Made by a program: the position numbers and the translations under genes
NCBI RefSeq assembly: GCF_029946505.1
Contig: NZ_JARZHG010000052.1
Coordinates: 1-64,000 of the forward strand
DNA: 64,000 nt
DNA from: Polyangium sp. y55x31
GTDB lineage: Bacteria > Myxococcota_A > Polyangia > Polyangiales > Polyangiaceae
Direction: 5' to 3'
Part shown: in pieces, positions 1 through 8,467 of the stretch
Numbering within the stretch: position 1 is the stretch's first letter
Layout of the letters: each line of letters begins with the position of its first letter
The notes under the pieces: generated by a model
Seen by the model: the letters and a program-made list of their open reading frames with translations, nothing else
Database searches by the model: none
What the model was told of the DNA's origin: nothing

Positions 1-1
1 C

Positions 2-121
2 ACACCTGCATATGTCGTCAGCAATCAAAAATGTACCGACGACTGGACCGAGCCTCGTTCGATTGATCCTACAAAGTGGGATGTTGGAGCCGATGGACCT
101 ACTCGACGGTTTATGAGATGA
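2..121 (+). CDS. C-terminal fragment of an unrecognised protein, cut by the window edge
   Basis: Reading frame 2 is open from the left edge to a TGA at 119-121 and gives 39 residues, rich in D, P, R and W, ending in TRRFMR. The composition looks protein-like. Its codons (AAT, CAA, AAA, ATT, GAT, ACA) are much more AT-rich than those of every other gene here, so the gene may have been acquired from elsewhere. I do not recognise the family and no motif is visible. It could also be chance open frame. Confidence 0.35.
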   Translation, partial: TPAYVVSNQKCTDDWTEPRSIDPTKWDVGADGPTRRFMR

Positions 122-553
122 GTTCTATGCACTGTTCCGACGAACCTGGGCACTGGAAAATGCGGTTTCATTGCAGTTACCGCTCCCGAGACACGTTTGT
201 CATAGGAGCTCATCGTCGTAAGACGTGTTACATGTTGATGCATGCGCGCACGCTCCCCTCCCGAGGCGAACGGCTCGCCTCGAAGGCCGGCAGACGTGCG
301 CAAAACGCGAGCGAACACGCGCGTCTTCCCGAAGATCTCGATGATGCGGCGCGTGCAGTCGATGACGCGCGCCGATGGCGATGACGTGATCGTTATGATC
401 GGTTCCGCCGAACCACTCGCCCCCACGCGGAGCGAAAGACGCACCCAAAGGGACCCCCACAGCGGGTTTCGTTCGAGACGCGAGGGGTGCGAAAAGAACG
501 TAGCAGTCGGCCCGGCGCTTCCGCGCCGTCCAGAGCCATGAATGGCGAGCGGC
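122..553. other. Intergenic stretch without a supported gene
   Basis: No frame here has convincing codon bias, and the open frames on both strands look like chance products of high GC. The first 120 bases are lower in GC than the rest. One perfect 8-bp inverted repeat (arms 262-269 and 275-282, 5-base loop) and a 6-bp hairpin at 513-528 lie downstream of the leftward thioredoxin-like gene. Neither is followed by a T tract, so I do not call them terminators. Confidence 0.5.
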
Positions 554-1090
554 TCAGCCGGCAGGGCCGGCCGAGGTGCGCGGCAAGATGCGGCGGAGCC
601 GCCCCGCAATCTCCATGACGGCCGCCTCGCCCTTGACCGAGCCCTCGATGCGCCGATCCGAGGCGGTGCCGTCATCGTTTGGCGCGACAAATAAGGGGAT
701 GAGCCGCGACGTGTAACCGGCGACCGCGAGCCGCTCGGCGTCACGATCGTGGTCGAACTCGAGGATCCGCAGGCGCGGAAAGATGTCGTCGAGCTCCCCC
801 TTCTCGGCCGCGTGATGGAACCTTTGGCAGGGCTCGCACCACGGGGCGCCGACGTAGACGAGCAGATCACGTCCGTCCTTGCGAGCGCGCTCGATCTCGC
901 GCCGCACGGTCGTGGCGACGTCCTCCCCCTCGGTCGCACGGACCCACTCGACACGTCCCTTCGACGCCGTGGATGCAGCCGGCTTGGCTTCCGGCGTGGG
1001 GGTTTGGTCGTTCGAACACCCCGCGGGGCCCAGGATCGCGGCCACGGAGAACGATAGGGCCAAAGATTTCCACTTCGATGCGGCCTTCAT
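554..1090 (-). CDS. Thioredoxin-fold lipoprotein
   Basis: This 178-residue protein has a lipoprotein signal with the lipidation Cys at about residue 25 (GPAGC), a short Thr/Ala/Pro-rich linker, then a thioredoxin-like fold. The redox motif WCEPC places the active cysteines at about 85 and 88, and a likely cis-proline follows in SRLIPLF. The family reduces or oxidises disulfides of exported proteins, and the lipid anchor would keep it at a membrane facing the periplasm. I chose the ATG at 1090; an in-frame TTG nine bases upstream adds three residues. The specific partner is unknown. No neighbour suggests a dedicated cytochrome or DsbD pathway. Confidence 0.82.
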   Translation of the reverse strand: MKAASKWKSLALSFSVAAILGPAGCSNDQTPTPEAKPAASTASKGRVEWVRATEGEDVATTVRREIERARKDGRDLLVYVGAPWCEPCQRFHHAAEKGELDDIFPRLRILEFDHDRDAERLAVAGYTSRLIPLFVAPNDDGTASDRRIEGSVKGEAAVMEIAGRLRRILPRTSAGPAG

Positions 1091-1134
1091 CCCGCGCAAT
1101 GTACCACGCGAAATATGAAGGAAGACGCGGGTAT

Positions 1135-2046
1135 TCAGCGCAAGAGCGAGACCGAGACGGGGGATTTTCGGATGCCGGCGAGCGCGAGGGTGGCGCTGCG
1201 GATGAGGCGCTCGTTCGGCTCGAAGCGGAAGTGGAGGATGGCGCGGCCGCCACGCACGTCGAGATCGGGGATGTCGAACGAGGCGACCCCGAGGAGCGCC
1301 TTTCGCACGGCAGGGCCGAGGAGGCGTTTTGCGACGTCGGGCTCGGCTTCGATGAGGAACAAATCATCGAAACGTTCGTCCCCGACCTCCGCGTCACGCA
1401 CGAGGCCGATCGCCTTGCCGAGGCCATGCAAGAGCGTCTGGGGACGAATCCGTAATGGCGGTGTTCCAGCGGCGACGGAGGTCGCGACGAAGACGTGGAC
1501 CTCGGCGGGGCTCTCGTTCGGGGAGTAGGCGATCTGGGCGAGGATCGAGAAGGGCGCGTCGTGCGCGTGGAACCTCGCGCGAAAGGCGAATGTGGCGTCC
1601 TCGGAGAGCGCGGCGCGTTTGTCGAGGGCGAGCGCGGCCTGGCGCAGCCCACGTTCGGCGGCCTGGCAGGTCTCGACCGCGTTGTCGGTCATCATGAAGA
1701 GGTCGAGCAGGGGGCGCAGCGAGCCCGAGAGCTGCGGGTCGGGCGCGTCTGCGGGGAGCGCGCGTTGCTCGTCTTCGAGGTCGGGCGCGAGCTCGATCGC
1801 GCGGTCGAGGGCGTCGCGATAGGCGAGGAGCGTGGCCTCGGCGGCGAGGAGCTCGGCCTCGGTGTTCGCGGGCAAGCGCGCGCGGGCGCGGCCGTCGAGG
1901 AGGGCTTCGGCGAGCGTTCGAGGCAGGTGCTCGACGAGCGCGTCGGTGAGCATGGCCTCGCGCTCCTCGACCTCGCGCGCGAGGTCGTGCACGCGGGCGC
2001 GGAGGCCCTGCAGCGGATCCCGATAAGCACCGTCGTTGCCGTGCAC
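1135..2046 (-). CDS. Hypothetical protein, start uncertain
   Basis: The frame encodes about 300 residues with good codon bias. The N-terminal part is charged and probably helical (ARVHDLAREVEEREAML), and the C-terminal part alternates hydrophobic and charged residues, consistent with a soluble alpha/beta protein. No catalytic motif, signal peptide or membrane segment is visible and I do not recognise the family. The frame stays open to 2160, and an ATG at 2136 would overlap the start codon of the divergent aminotransferase gene. I prefer the GTG at 2046 because that start avoids the neighbour's ribosome site. The gene is divergent from the aminotransferase, so they may share a control region. 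Confidence 0.6.
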   Translation of the reverse strand: MHGNDGAYRDPLQGLRARVHDLAREVEEREAMLTDALVEHLPRTLAEALLDGRARARLPANTEAELLAAEATLLAYRDALDRAIELAPDLEDEQRALPADAPDPQLSGSLRPLLDLFMMTDNAVETCQAAERGLRQAALALDKRAALSEDATFAFRARFHAHDAPFSILAQIAYSPNESPAEVHVFVATSVAAGTPPLRIRPQTLLHGLGKAIGLVRDAEVGDERFDDLFLIEAEPDVAKRLLGPAVRKALLGVASFDIPDLDVRGGRAILHFRFEPNERLIRSATLALAGIRKSPVSVSLLR

Positions 2047-2134
2047 GTCGGCAAACGAGCGTATCCGAGCCTCGCGCCGTTCGCGAGCGCCGCGCCTTGC
2101 CAGGAGGCCTCGGGGAGGGGCATCCTCTCGGCCC

Positions 2135-3370
2135 ATGCGCGGCGACGACGTCAAATTCACGGCGAATCTCGGCGATCGGGAGCATTTCCCGGATCTCGAG
2201 GCGCTCGTCTATTGCAACCACGCGGCCATCTCGCCGCCGTCCTGGCCCGTGCGCCGCGCGATGCAAAACGCGATCGCGGACTGGGGGAGGCGCGGAGCGC
2301 AAGCCTTCGGGACCTACGGGGCCCAGCGGGCGCGGCTGCGCGAGAAGCTCGCGCGGCTCGTCGGCGCGTCGGCCGAGGAGATTGCGTTCGTCCCGAACAC
2401 GTCGTCGGGCGTGACGGCGATCGCGCTGTCGCTGCCGTGGAAACGCGGCGATCGGGTGATCCTGTTCGAAGGGGAGTTCCCGGCGAACGTGACGCCGTGG
2501 CAACGCGCGGGGGAGCTCTTCGGCGTGACGCCGGTGTTCCTGCCGCTTTCGGATTTCCAGGAGAGCGACGAGCGAGGGCTCGGGCGGCTCGCGGAGGAGC
2601 TCGCGAAGGGCGCGCGGCTCGTGGCCGTCAGCGCGGTGCAGTTCCGGTCGGGGCTCCGGATGCCGCTCGCGGAGATGGCGCGGCTCTGCCACGCGCACGG
2701 GGCGGAGCTCTTCGTCGATGGGATCCAGGCGACGGGCGCGGTGCCGGTGGACGTGCGCGCGCTCGGCATCGATTACTGGGCCTCGGGCGGGCACAAGTGG
2801 CTGATGGGGCCCGAGGGGACGGGGATGCTGTACGTGCGCAAGGAGCGCATCGAGGCGCTGAACCCGCACGTCGCCGGATGGCTGAGCCACGAGGACGCGG
2901 TGCGCTTCCTGCTCGAAGGACCGGGGCACATGCGGTACGACCGGCCGTTCAAGAAGCGCGCGGACGTGTTCGAGGTCGGCTGCATCAACGCGATCGGGCT
3001 CGTGGGGCTCGAAGCGGCGGTGGATCTCGTGGCCGAGCTCGGCGTGGAGAAGATCTGGGCGCACGTGGTGCGCTGGGGCGACGCGGTGGAGGCGGGGCTC
3101 GTGGAGCGAGGTTTCACGAGCCTGCGCGCGCCCGAGGCGAACCGGCGGAGCGGGATCCTCGCGGTGCTGCCGCCGAAGGACATCGACGTGGTGGTGCTCC
3201 ACCGCGCGCTGCTCGCCCGCGGGATCAGCACGGCGATCCCGGACGGCGTGCTGCGGCTGAGCCCGCACTGGCCGAACAACGTGGACGAGGCGGAGCAGGT
3301 GCTCCTGTCGACGGAGGACGCGCTCGCCGAGCTGAGGGGCGCGCCGCGGCCGCGCTCGGATGATTGGTAG
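2135..3370 (+). CDS. Class V aminotransferase (PLP-dependent)
   Basis: The protein has 411 residues, normal for the cysteine desulfurase / isopenicillin-N epimerase-like branch of fold-type I PLP enzymes. The PLP lysine is Lys221 in SGGHKWL, preceded by the conserved Asp of LFVDGIQATG. The N-terminus (YCNHAAISPPS) matches the substrate-loop region of this branch. The ATG is preceded by a strong GGGGAGGGG Shine-Dalgarno stretch at 2112-2120. Upstream in-frame codons overlap the divergent gene and lack a ribosome site. The substrate cannot be read from sequence: no fixed catalytic Cys loop and no Fe-S assembly partners are nearby, so a desulfurase role is not favoured. Confidence 0.85.
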   Translation: MRGDDVKFTANLGDREHFPDLEALVYCNHAAISPPSWPVRRAMQNAIADWGRRGAQAFGTYGAQRARLREKLARLVGASAEEIAFVPNTSSGVTAIALSLPWKRGDRVILFEGEFPANVTPWQRAGELFGVTPVFLPLSDFQESDERGLGRLAEELAKGARLVAVSAVQFRSGLRMPLAEMARLCHAHGAELFVDGIQATGAVPVDVRALGIDYWASGGHKWLMGPEGTGMLYVRKERIEALNPHVAGWLSHEDAVRFLLEGPGHMRYDRPFKKRADVFEVGCINAIGLVGLEAAVDLVAELGVEKIWAHVVRWGDAVEAGLVERGFTSLRAPEANRRSGILAVLPPKDIDVVVLHRALLARGISTAIPDGVLRLSPHWPNNVDEAEQVLLSTEDALAELRGAPRPRSDDW

Positions 3371-3379
3371 TCAAACGAT

Positions 3380-6094
3380 CTAGGGCCAGCCGATCGTCAT
3401 GAACCGGACGCGGCCGGTGCCGCCGATGGCGTCGTCGCCGAAGAAGAGCGAGGTGCCCTCGCGGCCGGCGAACGAGGGGGAGACGTCCGCGTTGGCGCCG
3501 CCCGTGAGCGTGGCGAGGGCCTTGAGCGGGCCGGGCGGCGCGCCGGGCGAGAGCTCGAACGCGTCGAGGATCATGCTGTCGCGGAGCACCGAGGTGAGGA
3601 CGCCGCGGCACTTCGAGGGGCCGCACGCGAGGGCCACGGAGGTGACCGCGCTTTGCTCCTCGCCCCGCACGAGGCGAGGGCTGCCGGCGAGGGCGCCGCG
3701 CTCGTCGAGGATGGCGATGCGCACGCCCGCCTCGGATGCTTCGGGCTTCGCGTCGGGCGCGGCCTCCTCGATCCACGCGACGACCACGCGATCACCGGCG
3801 AGCGCGATCGTGGGCGATCGCGAGTGCGCGGGGGACGCGTAAAGGCGCGTCTCGGGACCAACTTTTTGCAGCGTGCGCGTGTCGAGGCGGACGACGTGGA
3901 CGTCGCCGGCGCCCTCGTCCGGGTTTCCGCGCGCGTCGGACCACACGAGGAAGGTCTCCTTGCCGCGCACCGCGATCTGGACCTCGGTCGAGTCGCCGGG
4001 GGCCTCGGTGATGCGTCGATCCTGGACGACCTTGCGCAGCGTGCGATCGACACGCGCGGCGTAGACCTCGGCGTTGCCGTCGCGCGTGTCGACCCAGGCG
4101 ACGATAAAGCCGTCGTCGGTGCTCTTGCCCGGATCCGACGGAGGCGCGTAGGCGACGGCGACGTCGGAGACCTCGCTCGGGACGCCGTCCTTGCTCGGCT
4201 TGCGCGCGATCGTGGTGAGCGGCTTTTGCGCGAGTTTTTCGCCCTCGGGGCCGAGCTTGGCGATCTGGACCTGCGCTTCGTTCTTGTCGCGCGCGGCCCA
4301 GACGAGCGCGCTTTCTTCGGTCTTGCCGCCGGGCGCGGAGGCGATCGCGACGCCGCCGATCGAGAGCGCGCGGCGGGAGAGGATCTGGGTTTTTCCGGGA
4401 ACACCGGCCGCGGAGACCGGCCGCACGCCCACCGTGGCGAGCGGTTCGTCCTTGCGGGCAGGTTTGCCGCCGTCGCGGTCGCCGCTGCCTTCGATGTAGT
4501 AGGTGACCCATGCAGCGAGCGAGCCGCCGGAGGGGCGCTCGGTCGCGGCCACGCGGGCGAGGTGCTCGCCGTCGTAGAGGGCCGTGACGCCGAGCGGGCG
4601 CGGCGGGGTCTCGGCGGGATCCCGGAACGCCGGCGCGCGCCACGGGCTCTGCCGCACGGGCAAACCGACCACCGCGAGCGTCGCGGGCGTGCCTTCGCTC
4701 GACGCGAGCGTCGTGCAAGCGCCGGCCTGGCAGGACAAACCTCGCGTGAGGTAGGGGATGCCCTCGCTCGCCGCGAAGACCTCGGCGCGCACGGGCTCGG
4801 CGGCGCGGACCTGGAGATCGGGGCCGAAGCGCACGAACGTGGGCCAGATCGGCGCGTCCTTGGGCAGCGGGCCCTCGCCGCTCGAGGCGGGCGCGAGCGT
4901 GAGCGCGGCGAAGCCGTCGCCGTCGGCGGTGATGTCGGGCGGGCCGCTCGCGCTGAAGACGAGCGTCGCGCGCTCGGCGCCGAGCTTGCCGTCGGGATCC
5001 ATCGCGGCGAGGTGGATGAGGCGTCCTTCGCGCGGCGATCGCAGGAGATCTTCCCACGCGAGGAGCGCGCGTTTGCCCGCGCCGCCGGCCGAGACGAGCG
5101 AGACGAGCGCCTGCTCGCCGACGGGCGTGGTGGCGCGCTTCGGGGGCGTGACGATGTTGCCGCCGGGCTCGACGGCCGCGACGTACACGCTGGAGTCGAT
5201 GTTGCGCACGTCGGTCCAGCCGATGAGCGTGCGGCCGCCCGCGCGGCCCACGATGATGTCGTGTTGCGCCGTCGCCTCGGGGTTCACGACGACGGGCGCC
5301 GAGACCTTCCCGCTGAAATCGACATCGGCGTAGAGCACGCGGCCGACGCGGCCTTGCTCGGTCTCGTTCTGCGCGCTGGCCGCGCCCGCGACGACGCTCG
5401 CGATCGCGGCGCCGCGATCGGTCGTGACGAGATCCCAGCCGAGGGCGTCGTGCGTGAGGACGACCGCGGGGGACGCGGGTTTTCCGGGCGTCACGGGCGC
5501 CGCGAGGACGTCGGAGTGATCGTCGCGAGGAACCTCCCAGACGACGAGCGCCGAGCTCGGGCCCGCGACGACCTCGACCCAGCTCACCTCGTCGGCCGAC
5601 TGCGCCAGCGTGACGGGCGCGCCGCGCGCGGCGCCCGTGGCGTCGAGCCAGAGCATCTTCACCGCGGCGTTGCTCTTCATGCCCTCGACCCACGCGGCGA
5701 CGTAGCCGTCGCCGACGGCCTCGATCGTCGCGACGGGAATCTCGGCCGCGGCGGGTCCGACGTCGATGGGCTCGGCCGTCCGGGGCTTTCCTTCCGGCCC
5801 GCAAAGGCGCGTGAGGAGCCGGCCACGCGCGTCGTAGAAGACGAGCATGTCCTCGCCACGCCGCGCGACGTACGGCGCCGCGTTCTCGTCGTCGAGCCGC
5901 GCGATCACGTACGAAGGCAAGAGCGCCGGGCCCGAGACCGCGGCGGCGGGCTTGGGGTTCGCCGTGGCGCGGAGCGAGGTCTTCGGGCGCGAGGTGCGGG
6001 GCTGCTTCGGGGGCGCGCCGCCGCAGCCCAGCGCGAGTGATGAGAGAGCCACGAGCGAGAGGGCGAACCGAGCGCGTGCCGTCGAGCTTCGCAT
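3380..6094 (-). CDS. Large secreted lipoprotein with propeller-like repeats
   Basis: This 904-residue protein starts with a lipoprotein signal (lipidation Cys24, LALGCGG) and a Lys/Pro/Ala-rich linker. The rest repeats a loose unit built around a hydrophobic strand ending in Trp plus Asp-Arg or similar, for example FIVAWVDTRDGNAEVYAARV, LIGWTDVRN and FLVWSDARGN. This is typical of multi-bladed beta-propellers in delta-proteobacterial surface lipoproteins. No catalytic motif is apparent, so binding or scaffolding at the envelope is the most I can infer. It converges on the aminotransferase gene with only nine bases between stop codons. Confidence 0.72.
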   Translation of the reverse strand: MRSSTARARFALSLVALSSLALGCGGAPPKQPRTSRPKTSLRATANPKPAAAVSGPALLPSYVIARLDDENAAPYVARRGEDMLVFYDARGRLLTRLCGPEGKPRTAEPIDVGPAAAEIPVATIEAVGDGYVAAWVEGMKSNAAVKMLWLDATGAARGAPVTLAQSADEVSWVEVVAGPSSALVVWEVPRDDHSDVLAAPVTPGKPASPAVVLTHDALGWDLVTTDRGAAIASVVAGAASAQNETEQGRVGRVLYADVDFSGKVSAPVVVNPEATAQHDIIVGRAGGRTLIGWTDVRNIDSSVYVAAVEPGGNIVTPPKRATTPVGEQALVSLVSAGGAGKRALLAWEDLLRSPREGRLIHLAAMDPDGKLGAERATLVFSASGPPDITADGDGFAALTLAPASSGEGPLPKDAPIWPTFVRFGPDLQVRAAEPVRAEVFAASEGIPYLTRGLSCQAGACTTLASSEGTPATLAVVGLPVRQSPWRAPAFRDPAETPPRPLGVTALYDGEHLARVAATERPSGGSLAAWVTYYIEGSGDRDGGKPARKDEPLATVGVRPVSAAGVPGKTQILSRRALSIGGVAIASAPGGKTEESALVWAARDKNEAQVQIAKLGPEGEKLAQKPLTTIARKPSKDGVPSEVSDVAVAYAPPSDPGKSTDDGFIVAWVDTRDGNAEVYAARVDRTLRKVVQDRRITEAPGDSTEVQIAVRGKETFLVWSDARGNPDEGAGDVHVVRLDTRTLQKVGPETRLYASPAHSRSPTIALAGDRVVVAWIEEAAPDAKPEASEAGVRIAILDERGALAGSPRLVRGEEQSAVTSVALACGPSKCRGVLTSVLRDSMILDAFELSPGAPPGPLKALATLTGGANADVSPSFAGREGTSLFFGDDAIGGTGRVRFMTIGWP

Positions 6095-6176
6095 GGCCGG
6101 ACCATGCCAGAGGCGATCGACGCTGGCCAGCCGAGGGCCCGCTTTTCGAGACCTCGATGGGAATGGGGAATCGCGT

Positions 6177-7913
6177 CTAACTGCTCTTGTCCGGCCCGCG
6201 GAGCGTGGTCTCGATCGCGGGCGGTTTGTCGAGCAGCGGCGGGCCGGACACGGGGAGCCACACCTCGAAGACCGCGCCGCCCTTCTTCGCCTCGCGGTAC
6301 GTGATTTCCCCGCCGTGCTCGAACACGATGCGCTGGACGATCGCGAGGCCGAGGCCGGTCCCTTTTTCCTTGGTCGTCGCGTAGGCCTCGAAGAGCCGCG
6401 GCACCATTTCCGCTGGTACGCCCGGGCCGTTGTCGCGCACGACGACGCGGACCTTGTTGTCCGGCAGCGGCCCGATCGTCACGAGCACACGCGGATCCGG
6501 ACGCACGGCGCTCGCCGCGTCGAGGCCGTTCTGGATCAGGTTGGTCAACACCTGCACCATCTGATCCCGATCGGCCATCACCTGCGGGATCGGCTCGGAC
6601 GAAAGGTCGACCCGCCGCGTCCCCGTCTTTTCAACGCCTTCGCCCGCCGAGGCGTGCAGCGTGACCACGCCTTTCGCCACGGAGACGAGATCGATCGGCG
6701 CGGGGTTCGGCGGGGGCAGACGCGCGAAGCGGGTGAACTCGGTGACGATGTTCGCGATCCGGTGGACCTCTTGCAGGACCGTGGCCGTCGCCTCCTCGAA
6801 GTACTCGTCGAAGGCGGGATCTTCGCGGGCGCGGAGCCTGCGGAGCGTCTCGACGGCGGCGCGGATCGGGGCGAGCGGGTTCTTGATCTCGTGCGCGATC
6901 TGCCGCGCGACCTCGCGTTGCGCGGCGATGCGCTCGGTCGCGGCGAGGCGCCTGCGGATCGCGGCGAGCTCGGCGATCGTGCGGTTCCAGGCGTCGGCGA
7001 GGCCTTCGAGCTCGCGGCCCCCGCGCCCCTTCACCGTGCGCGGCGCGCCGGCCACGACCTCGCGCGTCTCGCGGGCGAGCTCGACGAGCGGGCGCGAGAG
7101 GCTTCGCGCGAGGACGAACGCGATCGCGAGGCCGAGCACGAGCGCGACGGAGCCGGCGAAGAGCATCGCGCGATCGAGCTTCGCGAGCGCCGCGTGGAGT
7201 TTGTCGCGCGTGGCGATGGCGACGACACGCAGGCCCGGGACCTCGGCGACGTCGATCGGACGGACGACGGCGTCGCCCGCGACCTTCGCGCGATCGGGCC
7301 TCTCGACGCGCAGCTCGACGCCGTGTGAGGCGCCGATGCGTTCGAGGATCTTGCCGACGCGGCGCGCGCCGACGAGCCCGACCTCGACGCCGCCGCCCGA
7401 GCGCGCGCAGTGCACTTCGAGCGAGGCCTCGCCGCCCTTCGGATCGGGCCGGAGCCGCGGCGCGCCGCCCGCCGGTGATCGCAAGAGCTTCGCGAGCTCG
7501 GGGGCCTTCGTGCCCGTCAGCGAGACGTCGGAGGCGGCCAGGATCAAGCCCTTGTCGGTGACGAGCACGAGGTCGTCGAGCCCGAGCGCGCGTGCCTGAT
7601 CGGGGACGAAGTGCCGCATCGAGATGCGCGCGTCCGACTCGATCGCGGACTCGTCGCCGCGCGCGCGTTCGAGCTGAAGGTGTGCTTTGTCCACGAACGT
7701 ATCGTGCGCGCAGAGCGGCCCGAGCAGCCCTTCGAGCGCGTGCGCCTCCCGCGCGAGCTCGCGACGAACGCCCATCGCGGCGGCCTCGATCCGGTCCTCG
7801 AAATCGCTCTCGATGATCTGACGCGAGGCGTCGCGCAGCGACAGACCCACGAGCGCCGCGGCGAAGATGGCGACGAGGCCGAAGGCGAGGAGCAGCCGGG
7901 CAGCGAGGGTCAC
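6177..7913 (-). CDS. Sensor histidine kinase, NtrY-like
   Basis: Domain order over 578 residues: membrane helix (about 5-27), extracytoplasmic sensor region (about 28-245), second helix (about 248-270), HAMP linker, dimerisation/phosphoacceptor domain with HEIKNPLAPIR (His near 341), and an ATPase domain with an N box (NLIQNGLDA), DNGPGVP and GTGLGLAIV. The HEIKNPL(A/T)PI signature is the NtrY/NtrB type, often paired with sigma-54 activators. No response regulator is encoded beside it, so it is an orphan kinase. The start is a GTG. The protein phosphorylates itself on His and passes the phosphate to an unidentified regulator. The signal is unknown. Confidence 0.88.
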   Translation of the reverse strand: MTLAARLLLAFGLVAIFAAALVGLSLRDASRQIIESDFEDRIEAAAMGVRRELAREAHALEGLLGPLCAHDTFVDKAHLQLERARGDESAIESDARISMRHFVPDQARALGLDDLVLVTDKGLILAASDVSLTGTKAPELAKLLRSPAGGAPRLRPDPKGGEASLEVHCARSGGGVEVGLVGARRVGKILERIGASHGVELRVERPDRAKVAGDAVVRPIDVAEVPGLRVVAIATRDKLHAALAKLDRAMLFAGSVALVLGLAIAFVLARSLSRPLVELARETREVVAGAPRTVKGRGGRELEGLADAWNRTIAELAAIRRRLAATERIAAQREVARQIAHEIKNPLAPIRAAVETLRRLRAREDPAFDEYFEEATATVLQEVHRIANIVTEFTRFARLPPPNPAPIDLVSVAKGVVTLHASAGEGVEKTGTRRVDLSSEPIPQVMADRDQMVQVLTNLIQNGLDAASAVRPDPRVLVTIGPLPDNKVRVVVRDNGPGVPAEMVPRLFEAYATTKEKGTGLGLAIVQRIVFEHGGEITYREAKKGGAVFEVWLPVSGPPLLDKPPAIETTLRGPDKSS

Positions 7914-8095
7914 GGGCGACGAGGTCTTGGAAAGGCCCGCATCATAGGCGCACGGGCGCCCTCGCGCCGCAACGTCGCTCGCGAGCGAGGCTTGCCGCGA
8001 CCGAAAAATTCTCCACCCGCGTCGTAGGGTGCCCCGGCCCGCCGACGTCCACGGAGTTCGGGGTTCGCGAACATCGGCGCATGGAGGGCTCTTCC

Positions 8096-8323
8096 ATGAG
8101 GAGATTCGTCGGCTTGCTGCTTCTTTCCAGCATGCTTGTGGGGTGCGGCACGTTCATCGGATCGAACGACAGTGCCCCGACCCGCAGACCTCCGCATCGT
8201 CGCGGATACGACAAGCCCTTCGGGACGTCGCCGGACTACAGCACGCCGCCGAAAAAGCCCGCGGGAGAGGGGGGCTCGCGGCGGACGGGCGGCGAGGGGG
8301 CCGGGGATCGGGGCGGGTCCTAG
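8096..8323 (+). CDS. Small lipoprotein
   Basis: The 75-residue product has a clear lipoprotein signal (RRFVGLLLLSSMLVGCG) followed by a short, Gly/Pro/Arg/Ser-rich, probably disordered tail. I chose the ATG at 8096 because the AGGG at 8084-8087 lies at proper spacing; an ATG at 8081 would add five residues. No domain is visible. It sits alone between a leftward kinase and the chemoreceptor gene. Confidence 0.6.
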   Translation: MRRFVGLLLLSSMLVGCGTFIGSNDSAPTRRPPHRRGYDKPFGTSPDYSTPPKKPAGEGGSRRTGGEGAGDRGGS

Positions 8324-8467
8324 GCCTCGATCGCGAGGAAATGATCCCTCTCCTTGCACCCGAGGCCCCGGCGCTCTTAACCTCGGCGAGCGTTCGCGTG
8401 TCGGCTCGCGCCTGCCCTTCGGCCGGAGCGTCGTCCGTCCCGCGTCACCCGCAAGCCGCGTCAGACC

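Noticed and set aside
262-282. 8-bp inverted repeat as a terminator of the thioredoxin-like gene
   Set aside because: No T tract follows on either strand and it lies almost 300 bases from the stop codon.
1495-3363. Very long plus-strand open frame with Arg/Gly/Ala-rich translation
   Set aside because: It is a shadow of the aminotransferase and the gene before it. It has no coherent motifs and low-complexity composition.
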